DNA of 64,000 nucleotides, from the NCBI RefSeq assembly GCF_002954715.1, contig NZ_MSCP01000001.1:2245141-2309140 (forward strand), given 5' to 3'. Positions within the stretch are counted from its first letter, which is position 1, and each line of letters begins with the position of its first letter. The position numbers and the translations under genes were made by a program. Shown here piece after piece: positions 11,045-19,735 of the stretch. Source of the stretch: Aliivibrio sifiae. GTDB lineage: Bacteria > Pseudomonadota > Gammaproteobacteria > Enterobacterales > Vibrionaceae. A model generated the notes under the pieces. The model searched no databases and was not told the origin of the DNA. It worked only from the letters and a program-made list of their open reading frames with translations.

Positions 11045-11789
11045 TAATCACCTGCACATCATGTTGATATTGGGTTATTTCACCTAGATCATTTTCAAAC
11101 GCTAACACCATTCTGACCATATTATTTCGGTGTATTGACGCTTGCTCAAAAATAAACTTACCACTGTTAATATGATTCGCTAATTGATGTGTCACACTTA
11201 CCTGACTCGGTCGTTTTTTAACCGTTCTATTCACTTTCCCAACGTCAATACAGTAACTAATGACTTCAGGTTTATAGATAAAAGCACGATCAGATACCGA
11301 GTTAGAAATAAATGCCGGATTGTTATTAGTAGAAAAGTTTATGGCAGATATGCCACCAGAAGCAGTAACAGAATTAATAGCGACATATCTAGCCCCATTA
11401 TTTTCAATCAACTCATTTTGATTACTTGGATTAATAGTAAGATTTAACCCAGCCATATTTTGAGTATTATTTGAGAGTAAAACCGTATCTATTTGCTTCT
11501 CATTAAATAATGGCAACGTTAAATAAAAAGCACTTGCTTCTACTGGAATAAAACTAACGCAATCCTGAGAATTTGATACTTCAACACTGTTAGGCACTGC
11601 ATGGCGTAATTCACGGCTCAATTTCTCAATCAGAAATTTTGCCTGCATTTGATTATCTTGACGATCAATACTCTCATTGTAACTTTGAAAACCAAGTTGC
11701 AGAGTATTACCCGCAGCTAAAGCAACAATGCCAACCACTACAACCGTTAAAATCAATTCAATTAAGGTAAATCCACTTAATTTCTTCAT
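11034..11789 (-). CDS. mshO: MSHA minor pilin MshO
   Basis: A 251-residue type IV pilin-like protein. The N-terminus MKKLSGFTLIELILTVVVVG is a classic class III-style leader: short, basic, then G|FTLIE with the conserved Glu5 for the prepilin peptidase. The globular domain is PilW/GspJ-like in size. The start overlaps the mshD stop by one base (TAATG). Minor pilins of this kind start pilus assembly and help present the tip. A C residue pair in the C-terminal half (SQDC, ISYC) may form a disulfide. Confidence 0.92.
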   Translation of the reverse strand: MKKLSGFTLIELILTVVVVGIVALAAGNTLQLGFQSYNESIDRQDNQMQAKFLIEKLSRELRHAVPNSVEVSNSQDCVSFIPVEASAFYLTLPLFNEKQIDTVLLSNNTQNMAGLNLTINPSNQNELIENNGARYVAINSVTASGGISAINFSTNNNPAFISNSVSDRAFIYKPEVISYCIDVGKVNRTVKKRPSQVSVTHQLANHINSGKFIFEQASIHRNNMVRMVLAFENDLGEITQYQHDVQVINVP

Positions 11790-12379
11790 TAATAATTACC
11801 TCTGTAAGCACTAAAGGTATATTTGGCATATTGGCTTGCATAAAGCGTGATAATTATTTTTTTATATTGCGTAATAGCAGTATTCTGAGCATCTATATCT
11901 GCATACATAACATTAATTTCTACGGTAAAATGCTTATATTCATCCGCACTTGATGTATCTATTAATTGGTTTAATTGATATGACGGTAAAGTATTTGATG
12001 AACATTCAGATAACGCTCCCCAGCAACCAATAAAATCATCCACATCATTAAACGTGATAGCGCTATTTTCTGCTGCTCCATCTCGCCCCAAATTCTTCAC
12101 CAAAGTACAACTCGGAATCGTCATTCCAGAGAGCGCTTCTCCACACCGATATTGGCCACCATTAGGATCGCTATGTTGATCGAATTGACGACTTAATATA
12201 TCCGTCATCACTGAGTGCCCAAGCGCGGCGGCTTGTACTTGGTAGGTGGCTTGATGAGACGTCGTTGAGGAAGTAAACACACCAGAAATCAATACTGATA
12301 ATGCAAAACCTAAAATCACAATACCGACGATTGATTCTATTAAGGTTAACCCTCGTTGATAGGTTAATTTCAACCTCAT
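11789..12379 (-). CDS. mshD: MSHA minor pilin MshD
   Basis: I chose the ATG at 12379, which overlaps the mshC stop as ATGA; a GTG three codons earlier is also open. The 196-residue product starts MRLKLTYQRG then LTLIESIVGIVILG, a prepilin leader with Glu5 followed by a membrane-spanning helix. The size and Cys pattern fit a PilV/GspI-type minor pilin. It is coupled by overlap to mshC before it and mshO after it, in the usual mshC-D-O-P-Q order. Confidence 0.9.
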   Translation of the reverse strand: MRLKLTYQRGLTLIESIVGIVILGFALSVLISGVFTSSTTSHQATYQVQAAALGHSVMTDILSRQFDQHSDPNGGQYRCGEALSGMTIPSCTLVKNLGRDGAAENSAITFNDVDDFIGCWGALSECSSNTLPSYQLNQLIDTSSADEYKHFTVEINVMYADIDAQNTAITQYKKIIITLYASQYAKYTFSAYRGNY

Positions 12380-12972
12380 ATTTGACACCCGAGCCCTTGA
12401 GTTGAACGATAGATAAATCCTTCACTATTAATACATACCGAACGACTCTCGTTTGAAGAAGATGTTGTTATCGTTATACGACAATCACTAGCAGTACAAA
12501 GAGAAGAGGATACTGAAGAAGTAACCTTAGTTATTGGTCTACCAAGCAAATCAAATGACAACTCAGAAACAGCTCCGCTTACTGAATTAAAAGCATAGCT
12601 TAGTTTGATTAACTCTAATTGTTGCTGATCCGTATTTTTAGAATAATCAGAAAGTGCCGCACTGGACATGCCTTGACTTTGACAAGATTGAGAGACGCCA
12701 AATTGGCTTGTTGCCATTAAAATAGAACGACAAGAATCGCTATTATCGGGGGCATTAGTTTGCATTGCAGCAATCTGGACTTGACGCAAGATGGATACAA
12801 CCTGCTCTTGAGCTGCTGCAGAAGAAAAGCGGCTCGCCCCCATGTATTTACTAGAGGTGTAAATAGCAATAATCGCTAGAATAACGATCACGACAATCAA
12901 TTCAACTAATGTGAAACCTTTTGTTTTTATTGGTTGTTTTTGTAGGGATACTACGAGGGGAAAAATCATCAT
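12376..12972 (-). CDS. mshC: MSHA minor pilin MshC
   Basis: A 198-residue pilin-like protein. The leader (about 19 residues, MMIFPLVVSLQKQPIKTKG) is cut before FTLVELIVVIVILA, with Glu5 present. Two ATGs begin the frame (12972 and 12969). The soluble part is Ser-rich with five or six cysteines, typical of FimT/GspH-type minor pilins. It is the first gene after the terminator that follows mshA, so it is transcribed by read-through or from a weak promoter in the 124-base gap. Confidence 0.9.
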   Translation of the reverse strand: MMIFPLVVSLQKQPIKTKGFTLVELIVVIVILAIIAIYTSSKYMGASRFSSAAAQEQVVSILRQVQIAAMQTNAPDNSDSCRSILMATSQFGVSQSCQSQGMSSAALSDYSKNTDQQQLELIKLSYAFNSVSGAVSELSFDLLGRPITKVTSSVSSSLCTASDCRITITTSSSNESRSVCINSEGFIYRSTQGLGCQI

Positions 12973-13046
12973 CCGTTACCTTATTGTCTCCTGTTACTAG
13001 GATAACGGAATTTATAAAGATAGCGAAGGTAATGTTAATTTTAGAT

Positions 13047-13075
13047 ACAAAAAAGCCAGCGGAGATCGCTGGCTT
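13047..13075 (-). terminator. Rho-independent terminator after mshA
   Basis: A perfect 9-base stem AAGCCAGCG/CGCTGGCTT (13053-13061 with 13067-13075) with a 5-base loop is followed, in minus-strand reading, by a run of T down to 13049. It begins 22 bases after the mshA stop. It should end most mshA transcripts and leave the downstream minor pilin genes at a lower level. Confidence 0.9.
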
Positions 13076-13096
13076 ACTATAAATTATACCCTGTTA

Positions 13097-13567
13097 TTAA
13101 CAGTTATTGTCTCTAACAATAATGCTCACACCAGATGATACTGATGAAGCTTGTGCATAGTTCACAAAACAACCAGTAGAAAAATTAGTTGGAGCTGTTG
13201 AACCAGAGAAAGAATACGTAATTGAGTTTGCAGGAGCACTAACTACTTGAGAAAAACTATCCCAATCTTCAGCCAAACCTACAACCGCTTTTTCAATACC
13301 ATCAGTAGTTGCCATTGGATACCCGTAGATAGTATCAATACCGTCAACATCTGTATTAGAATCTTTAGTTTCTACACCATTAATTGCCGCTTTACCATAA
13401 ACAATACCAGAAGCTCCTGACATTGCGCCTTTTAAGCCTTGCAGTGACGATGCACGAGCATCAGATTGCAGGTTAAGGAATTTAGGTGCTGCGGTTACTG
13501 CTAGAATACCTAGAATAACGATTACAACTACCAACTCAATAAGTGTGAAACCACCTTGTCTTTTCAT
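13097..13567 (-). CDS. mshA: MSHA major pilin subunit MshA
   Basis: A 156-residue prepilin. The short leader MKRQGG is followed by [14 protein letters not shown], cut by the prepilin peptidase before Phe, with Glu5 present. The C-terminal region has two cysteines (STGCFVN and the final Cys) for the disulfide loop of the pilin head. It polymerises into the MSHA fibre used for surface attachment and near-surface motility. It has its own 143-base upstream gap and its own strong terminator, so it is likely a separate highly expressed unit. mshB is upstream and mshC downstream. Confidence 0.95.
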   Translation of the reverse strand: MKRQGGFTLIELVVVIVILGILAVTAAPKFLNLQSDARASSLQGLKGAMSGASGIVYGKAAINGVETKDSNTDVDGIDTIYGYPMATTDGIEKAVVGLAEDWDSFSQVVSAPANSITYSFSGSTAPTNFSTGCFVNYAQASSVSSGVSIIVRDNNC

Positions 13568-13710
13568 GTTACTTCTCTCTTTTATTATTAATATGATGGT
13601 ACTTAAATGGTGCCACCGTTATTGTTAAAACTAATATATAAATATAATTAAGTCTTATTTACCAATTAACGCTATTTAGAAAATTAAATAAGCATTAATT
13701 ATTAAATTTA
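13568..13710 (-). promoter_or_regulatory. mshA upstream region
   Basis: A 143-base AT-rich gap between mshB and mshA. On the minus strand TTAATT and TATATT spaced by 17 bases lie near 13640-13665, a weak sigma70-type candidate. A GGTGGCAC motif lies near 13610-13617 on the minus strand but lacks the TTGC half of a sigma54 promoter. A GAGAGAAG ribosome site lies just before the ATG. A separate mshA promoter is expected from the terminator layout, but its exact position is uncertain. Confidence 0.4.
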
Positions 13711-14274
13711 TTATTGTAATGTCACAACAACACGACCTGATTCAGGTTCATAAGTAAAGAAATGCCCTTCATTTTCTTGTTGTGTATATTTACATTGATT
13801 ACGGCTATTTTCTGTTATTACTTCGGCTAAATATTTCGCTTTATTATCGTTACTATCATCAGTAACGTACGGTGCGTTTTGTAATAACATTTCCATTAAT
13901 AATATGCATTCTTTTGCCGTTAATGCCGAAGGATAGCTTCCGGTGTCATTACCATCTAAATCTTCTCTTGGGGCTATAGGATAGCCAGGACGAAATTCAG
14001 ATTGATTTGATTGTGATGGATCCGTTAACCAAAACTCAGTTCCATCATAACTCACCGCATTATAGCCATCAGTTCTTGGACGAGCTTCTGCTTCCCATTG
14101 CGCTCTTGCAGAAAGAACAGCCGTAGCATATCCGCCCGCAACACCTTCAACACTCGCTTTTTTCGCTTCAAGACTAACATCTAAAAATCGAGGGAGTGCG
14201 ACAGTTGCCAACAAACCTATTACCACTATCACTATCACTAGCTCAACCAGTGAGAAACCTTTTTGGAACTTCAT
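13711..14274 (-). CDS. mshB: MSHA pilin-like protein MshB
   Basis: A 187-residue prepilin starting MKFQKG then FSLVELVIVIVVIG, with the peptidase site after Gly6 and Glu5 present. The helix continues into the VALPRFLDVSLEAKKASVEG segment, similar to MshA. The product is larger than MshA and has two cysteines (KECIL and RNQCKY). It lies directly before mshA, the standard position of mshB. It is a second pilin, probably a minor one, in the MSHA fibre. Confidence 0.93.
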   Translation of the reverse strand: MKFQKGFSLVELVIVIVVIGLLATVALPRFLDVSLEAKKASVEGVAGGYATAVLSARAQWEAEARPRTDGYNAVSYDGTEFWLTDPSQSNQSEFRPGYPIAPREDLDGNDTGSYPSALTAKECILLMEMLLQNAPYVTDDSNDNKAKYLAEVITENSRNQCKYTQQENEGHFFTYEPESGRVVVTLQ

Positions 14275-14362
14275 TGTAATGCTTCTCTCTATTTCTATTT
14301 TCTTTCTGAATTGTAAGGGATTTTACAATAAAAAACACAGTGTTCGTCAAAAAAATGCCAAC

Positions 14363-14815
14363 TTAGTTTTCATTCAAAAAACCGACGTCAACTTTAAACA
14401 CGCCATTTACCAACATTACAGAAACAATTTTACCATTCGATATACCATACTCACAACCATACTGAACCACTTTTGCTTTTTTTTTCGTCACATGAATCGC
14501 TTCTGTATAAATTTTCTGTTTTTCTGGTAATAAAAGGTGTAGCCACTTTTGACAATTTAACTCTTTATCATCAAGAGTCAGTGGCCAGCCTAATTTGGTA
14601 AATGTTACTTCTATTCCGTCTTTAACAATAACGTTAGGTTGCCCATTTACAACCCAATAATTTTTAAATTCATTAGCTGAAGATAATATTTCTCGGCTAC
14701 TCATTAATAACGCAGTATCTTCTACTTCAGGCTCAATTCTATCCCATTGATATAAAATAACCGCGAGAAATACAATAACAAGCCCACCCCATATAAACCG
14801 GGTTGTTGACATCAT
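14363..14815 (-). CDS. mshF: MSHA biogenesis protein MshF
   Basis: I chose the ATG at 14815, which overlaps the mshG stop as TAATG; the open frame reaches 11 codons further into mshG. The 150-residue product has one N-terminal membrane helix (FIWGGLVIVFLAVILYQW) and a periplasmic domain with two cysteines. MshF is poorly conserved and its exact role in pilus assembly is unknown. The call rests on position between mshG and mshB, plus size. Confidence 0.85.
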   Translation of the reverse strand: MMSTTRFIWGGLVIVFLAVILYQWDRIEPEVEDTALLMSSREILSSANEFKNYWVVNGQPNVIVKDGIEVTFTKLGWPLTLDDKELNCQKWLHLLLPEKQKIYTEAIHVTKKKAKVVQYGCEYGISNGKIVSVMLVNGVFKVDVGFLNEN

Positions 14816-16041
14816 TACGACCCTTTTACTACATCTAACATATTCCACATTGGTAAGAAAATACCTAATGCTAATATCAAAACCATTCCTGAAACAATAA
14901 CCAATAACAGAGGTTCAATCCTTGCTGTTAATGTCTTTAAGTCATAATCAACTTCACGGTCATAAAAATCTGAAACTTCTAATAATAAGTCATCTATTTG
15001 TCCCGTCTCTTCACCAACGGCTATCATTTGTTGAACTAAGGCCGTGAAAATACCACTCTGAGCTGCTGTTGCTGACATACTAGTGCCTGATTCAATCCCA
15101 TTTTTCATTTCAAGCAATCTATTCTCTAGGTATTTATTCTCTAAAGATTCGGCAGAAAGCGCGAGTGATTGGTTAAGTGGTACGCCTGATTTTAACATCA
15201 AAGCAAACGTTCTTGAGAAACGAGACATCTGAGCTCGAGTTACAATATCACCAACAATAGGTAACCGCAGACGACACTTATCCCAAGTTTCTCTTCCTTT
15301 TGGCTGGCCAATCCACGCTTGAAACGCAAACAACGCAGCAGCCATTCCTGCGATTAAAAAATGCCAATAATTAACGAAGAAACTAGAGGTCGTAATTAAG
15401 ATCCGTGTTGGTAATGGTAAATCAACGCCAAAGCGAGAAAACATACTCGCAAACTGAGGGATAACCTTAATATTCAATACAAACATCGCAAGTAAAATAA
15501 ACGTTAATACAAATATCGGATATCGCATCGCCGATTTAATTCGTTTACGAGTTTCCATCTCTTGTTCGTAATAGTTAGCCAATTGCATTAATACAAGATC
15601 CAATCGACCGGTATTCTCACCAACATGTATCATTGATACAAACAAAGAGCTAAATACATTAGGGTGCTGTTGCATTGATACCGATAAACTACGACCATTC
15701 GTTAAATCAGCAGTCACCTCTTCCAATGCATTTTTTAATAATTTGTTATTACTATTCTGTGATAATCCATTCATCGCTCGTAATAAAGGAACTCCAGCTT
15801 TAGTTAGGCTGTACATTTGGCGACAAAAAATAACGAGCACTTCTAAAGGGATCGTTGGCTGAAACCACTTCTTCCAGTCAGTTGCACTTGAGTTCCCACC
15901 AAATTTACTCGCTCGAATTGAGGTAGGTATCACGCCATCATTCATGAGTTGCTCAGCCGCCATTTCTTGCGATGTTGACTCGATAGACCCTGAGACTTGT
16001 TCACCACGGCTATTACGTCCGCTATATTTAAATATTGCCAT
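14815..16041 (-). CDS. mshG: MSHA platform protein MshG (PilC/GspF family)
   Basis: A 408-residue inner-membrane protein with two GspF domains, each followed by helices, and the repeated motifs FCRQMYSLTKAGVPLL and FSRTFALMLKSGVPL. It forms the platform on which the ATPase MshE acts to extrude the pilin. It follows mshE by 8 bases and overlaps the mshF start. The length equals PilC of type IV pili (about 405). Confidence 0.95.
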   Translation of the reverse strand: MAIFKYSGRNSRGEQVSGSIESTSQEMAAEQLMNDGVIPTSIRASKFGGNSSATDWKKWFQPTIPLEVLVIFCRQMYSLTKAGVPLLRAMNGLSQNSNNKLLKNALEEVTADLTNGRSLSVSMQQHPNVFSSLFVSMIHVGENTGRLDLVLMQLANYYEQEMETRKRIKSAMRYPIFVLTFILLAMFVLNIKVIPQFASMFSRFGVDLPLPTRILITTSSFFVNYWHFLIAGMAAALFAFQAWIGQPKGRETWDKCRLRLPIVGDIVTRAQMSRFSRTFALMLKSGVPLNQSLALSAESLENKYLENRLLEMKNGIESGTSMSATAAQSGIFTALVQQMIAVGEETGQIDDLLLEVSDFYDREVDYDLKTLTARIEPLLLVIVSGMVLILALGIFLPMWNMLDVVKGS

Positions 16042-16049
16042 GCTAATGC

Positions 16050-17774
16050 CTACATCAATATTGGTTGATGAGAAGCCGCATTATCGCCTTCGCCCAATAC
16101 CATTACTTCATCAAGACTGATAATCCCATTCATAGCAAGCTCCATTGCTGACGCTAACAGTGGCTTATAATCTGGGTTTTGACGGGCTTTTTGTGAGAAT
16201 CCAACCGCATCATTTGCTCTTAATGAATCCATCATTGGTTGATCTAATTCTAACAACTCAAACACACCAATACGCCCACGATATCCAGTTAGGTTACAAC
16301 TTTGACAACCATAGCCTCGTTGAAAAGGTACGGATACTTGATTAGGAAAACGAGTTTGTACCCATTGCTTACGAGGCTCATCAAGCGTATCAACACCAGA
16401 ACATTCTGGGCACACTTTTTTAACCAATCGTTGTGCTAATACAGCACGAACAGCACTGGCAACAAGATAACCAGGAGCACCCATATCCATCATTCGTAAT
16501 GCACTATCTATCGAATCATTCGTATGTAAGGTAGATAACACCAAGTGGCCCGTTAATGCGGCACGTAACCCGATCTCTACCGTTTCCTGATCTCGCATCT
16601 CACCAATCAAAATAATATCTGGATCTTGACGGAGGAAGGTTCTTAATATTTTTGAAAACGTTAAATCAATTTTACTGTTTACTTGCACCTGATTAATTCG
16701 AGGCAAGCGATATTCCACAGGATCTTCAGCAGTAATGATCTTCTTACTTGGTGTGTTTAGCTCACTAAGTGCACCATATAATGTGGTTGTTTTACCGGAG
16801 CCAGTTGGCCCTGTAACTAAAATCATCCCATGAGGGCGACGTAATTGTTTGCGTAGACGAACCAAAAGGTGATCTGGCAAACCAGAATATTCTAACTCAC
16901 GAAGTCCTGACGTTTGATTTAGCAAACGCATTACCACTGATTCACCATATTGCACAGGCATTGTCGATAAACGAATATCAACCGATTGACCACGAGACTT
17001 AATATTAAAACGTCCATCTTGAGGTAAACGTTTTTCTGAAATATCCAAATTCGCCATCAACTTCAAACGAAGCACTAACGCCGATGCAATATTAACTTCA
17101 TTTAGTAACGTTTCATGCAGCACACCATCAATACGTTGACGCAGACGCAGTACTTTATCATCAGGTTCAATATGGATATCAGACGCACCAACTTGAATCG
17201 CATCTTCAAATAGAGAGTTAATAAGTTTTACAACCGTAACTTCATCATTATCACTATCTGAAATGCCAAAATTAAAATCATTGCTGTCTTGATGTTCTGA
17301 TTGCAACTGCTCTGCAAAAGAGGCTATCTCTTTGGTACGACGATAAAAGCGATCAAAGCTATCGACCAATTGTCTTTCTGAGGCGATTACCATTTCAATT
17401 TGATATTGCTGCAATTGAGAAAACAGCGCTTCTTGAGCGGAGAGATCGGCAGGATCACTCATCGCTACTCGAATGGTATTTCCTTGCTGGCTCAACACTA
17501 AAGCTCGCAATCGTCTAGCATGAACTTCAGGTAACAAATGTACTGCCGCAGCATCAATATCCGCTCGATTCAAATCGACTAAAGGCACATCTAATTGCTG
17601 AGATAAAAAAGTTAGCATTTGTTTTTCAGACAAGAAACCTAACTGAATTAAAGTTCCACCTAACTTTCGACCTGTTTTTTTCTGTGCTAATAGCGCTTGT
17701 TCAATTTGTTCTTCAGTGACAATGTTTTCTTCGACTAATAAATCACCAAGTCTTTTTCTTAACTTAAGACGCAT
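16050..17774 (-). CDS. mshE: MSHA pilus extension ATPase MshE
   Basis: A 574-residue PilB/GspE-type ATPase. The N-terminal MshEN module (about residues 7-60) shows RLGDLLVEEN and KLGGTLIQLG, the two-part motif that binds cyclic di-GMP in V. cholerae MshE. Walker A GPTGSGKT is at about 322-329. Asp, Walker B (LIGEMRD) and His boxes follow. A C-terminal CPEC/CQSC tetracysteine zinc site is present. In the first half of the motif, the usual Gly is Asn (N17). It powers pilus extension and links MSHA to c-di-GMP signalling. The start overlaps the mshN stop by one base. Confidence 0.96.
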   Translation of the reverse strand: MRLKLRKRLGDLLVEENIVTEEQIEQALLAQKKTGRKLGGTLIQLGFLSEKQMLTFLSQQLDVPLVDLNRADIDAAAVHLLPEVHARRLRALVLSQQGNTIRVAMSDPADLSAQEALFSQLQQYQIEMVIASERQLVDSFDRFYRRTKEIASFAEQLQSEHQDSNDFNFGISDSDNDEVTVVKLINSLFEDAIQVGASDIHIEPDDKVLRLRQRIDGVLHETLLNEVNIASALVLRLKLMANLDISEKRLPQDGRFNIKSRGQSVDIRLSTMPVQYGESVVMRLLNQTSGLRELEYSGLPDHLLVRLRKQLRRPHGMILVTGPTGSGKTTTLYGALSELNTPSKKIITAEDPVEYRLPRINQVQVNSKIDLTFSKILRTFLRQDPDIILIGEMRDQETVEIGLRAALTGHLVLSTLHTNDSIDSALRMMDMGAPGYLVASAVRAVLAQRLVKKVCPECSGVDTLDEPRKQWVQTRFPNQVSVPFQRGYGCQSCNLTGYRGRIGVFELLELDQPMMDSLRANDAVGFSQKARQNPDYKPLLASAMELAMNGIISLDEVMVLGEGDNAASHQPILM

Positions 17775-18880
17775 TATTCATTTCCCTTCATTGTCGCTAA
17801 TAGTTTTATTCGGTCTCTTACAAAAACCAAAGAAGAACGAGATAACCCAGGTTTAATTAACGCGGTTTGATAAATCTCATACGCTTGCTCTGTTTTCGCT
17901 TCTCTTTCATACACAATAGCTAAGCCTAGCCACCAACGACCATTATCTGGCTCTTTTTTTACTAACATTTGATAGCTTTCATTTGCTAAATCCATCAATT
18001 TTAGTTTTTGAGCCAAACCACCACGAGTCGCTAAATAATCCACACTAGCGTCTAAAGGAATATACTCGAGTACCGATAATGCAGCCTCTGGTTGCTCTTC
18101 TTTTTGCAATAAACTGGCTAAAGCTAAACGTAAATTAACACTATCGTGATCGAGTTTAATTCCTTGCTGTAAGATTGCAGCAGCTTCTGTTACATCACGC
18201 TTTCCATAAAGTAATGCCGCTAATTTCTTACGCGACTCTTCATCACTCGATTGATACTTTAAGACGGTATAATATTCTTTTGTCGCTTCTTTAAAATCAG
18301 ATCTATCTAGGGCTTTTTGGGCTGCATCACGACTTTTTTGAGCTAAATCAGAAGGCAGTAACTCAACCTCTTCAACTTGAAACTCTTGGCTTGCCTCTTC
18401 ACGGGGAGTCTTAGGTATTACCGAAGATTGCTTCGTTGCAGGTAGATCAACATTTGTATTCTCGGCAATGACCATTGATGATTTGATTGTCTTGACCGCT
18501 TCTTGCTCAGGGCGACTTTTACTCACCATTGGTAACTTGTCATTCTTATCGCTATAAATTGCACTCACTTCTTTTATTGCACTTTTCTGTGTTGGCGAAT
18601 TAGCTAAAGATAATGGAGATACTGAGGCCATATCTACTTTTGAAAGTGCAGGCAACGGTAACTCCTCCCCCGTAGCAAGTGCAGGAGTTACCTCAATTGA
18701 ATTATTTAACGTAGCCCAACCAATAAGGGATAATGAGCTAACAACACCAATCGCAAAAAAGAACGAAGCTTTAAATTTCGATTCTATATTTGGTACATTT
18801 GCTGGAGAAATACTCTTTTTAGACCCCGCGCCAGTGTCTTTCTTTGTAATATTGAGTAAGGCTTTATTCGTTGCACTCAC
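17774..18880 (-). CDS. mshN: MSHA biogenesis protein MshN (TPR protein)
   Basis: I chose the GTG at 18880, which overlaps the mshM stop as GTGA and has GGAG eight to ten bases upstream; an in-frame TTG at 18898 is less likely. The 368-residue product has an N-terminal cytoplasmic part, one membrane helix (about residues 44-62), a long polar linker, and C-terminal tetratricopeptide repeats (about 185-365). TPR proteins of pilus systems scaffold secretin assembly. The name comes from the mshM-N-E order. Confidence 0.9.
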   Translation of the reverse strand: MSATNKALLNITKKDTGAGSKKSISPANVPNIESKFKASFFFAIGVVSSLSLIGWATLNNSIEVTPALATGEELPLPALSKVDMASVSPLSLANSPTQKSAIKEVSAIYSDKNDKLPMVSKSRPEQEAVKTIKSSMVIAENTNVDLPATKQSSVIPKTPREEASQEFQVEEVELLPSDLAQKSRDAAQKALDRSDFKEATKEYYTVLKYQSSDEESRKKLAALLYGKRDVTEAAAILQQGIKLDHDSVNLRLALASLLQKEEQPEAALSVLEYIPLDASVDYLATRGGLAQKLKLMDLANESYQMLVKKEPDNGRWWLGLAIVYEREAKTEQAYEIYQTALIKPGLSRSSLVFVRDRIKLLATMKGNE

Positions 18881-19725
18881 GATGCTCTCCAACCCCAAAA
18901 CCTGGGAAAGTAATACTTAGGCTTAATAGTGTCGGTTGTATCTAAAATCGCATTGAATACTGATTTCGAGGACACCATTTCTAACTGTTCTGAAAAAGAA
19001 ATAAGTAGCGATTTATGACATATTTGATTAATAAGTCTTGGTACGCCGCCACTTGCTCGCCAAATCGCCTTCATTTGATAAAGTGAAAATGGGTTACTTA
19101 AACAACCAGAGCCCACCATTCGATAATCAATATAAGCTACTGTTTCACTGACATTTAATGGGCGTAACATTGCAGAAAACGTAATTCGCTGCCTTAATTG
19201 GCGCAAATGATATTGTGTTAATCGCTCATCCAATTCTGGTTGTCCAAACAGAACAATCTGCAATAATTTGCAATAATCCGTTTCTAAATTACCGAAGAGA
19301 CGTAATGTTTCTAATGCCTCATCAGACAATGCTTGTGCTTCATCAATAAAAACGACGGCTGTTTTACCTTCCGCATGTAAATCAATCAATTTTTCATGAA
19401 TACGGTCAGTTAACGCAATACCATCGCCATCTTGGTCAAGCCAAAGCTCTTTTGCTAATGCTTGTCTTAACTCGTATCCATTCATTACTGGGTTAGGTAA
19501 GTAAAGTAATTCAACATTAGGCGGTAATTGGCTCATTAGCATTCTGCAGACAAGTGTTTTTCCAGTTCCTATCTCCCCAGTAACCTTAATGACACCTTCT
19601 CCCATGGCAATTGCAGACAATACTGTCTGAATTGCCTCATAATGAGGCAATAATCCATGAAAAAGAGAAGTATTTGGCGTTAAAGTAAAAGGAAGTTGCT
19701 TTAGACCAAAATGTTGCTCATACAT
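18877..19725 (-). CDS. mshM: MSHA biogenesis ATPase MshM (ExeA-like)
   Basis: A 282-residue AAA ATPase with Walker A (GEIGTGKT, about residues 50-57) and Walker B (AVVFIDEAQAL). The start MYEQHFGLKQLPFTLTPN is typical of ExeA/GspA proteins. ExeA helps the secretin insert into the envelope through peptidoglycan remodelling. MshM probably does the same for MshL, encoded 10 bases upstream. It lacks the C-terminal peptidoglycan-binding part of ExeA. Confidence 0.93.
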   Translation of the reverse strand: MYEQHFGLKQLPFTLTPNTSLFHGLLPHYEAIQTVLSAIAMGEGVIKVTGEIGTGKTLVCRMLMSQLPPNVELLYLPNPVMNGYELRQALAKELWLDQDGDGIALTDRIHEKLIDLHAEGKTAVVFIDEAQALSDEALETLRLFGNLETDYCKLLQIVLFGQPELDERLTQYHLRQLRQRITFSAMLRPLNVSETVAYIDYRMVGSGCLSNPFSLYQMKAIWRASGGVPRLINQICHKSLLISFSEQLEMVSSKSVFNAILDTTDTIKPKYYFPRFWGWRAS

Positions 19726-19735
19726 AATTTAACGA

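Noticed and set aside
13605-13620. Possible sigma54 promoter (TGGCAC) upstream of mshA.
   Set aside because: The -12 element TTGC is missing at the required spacing; only the -24 half is present.
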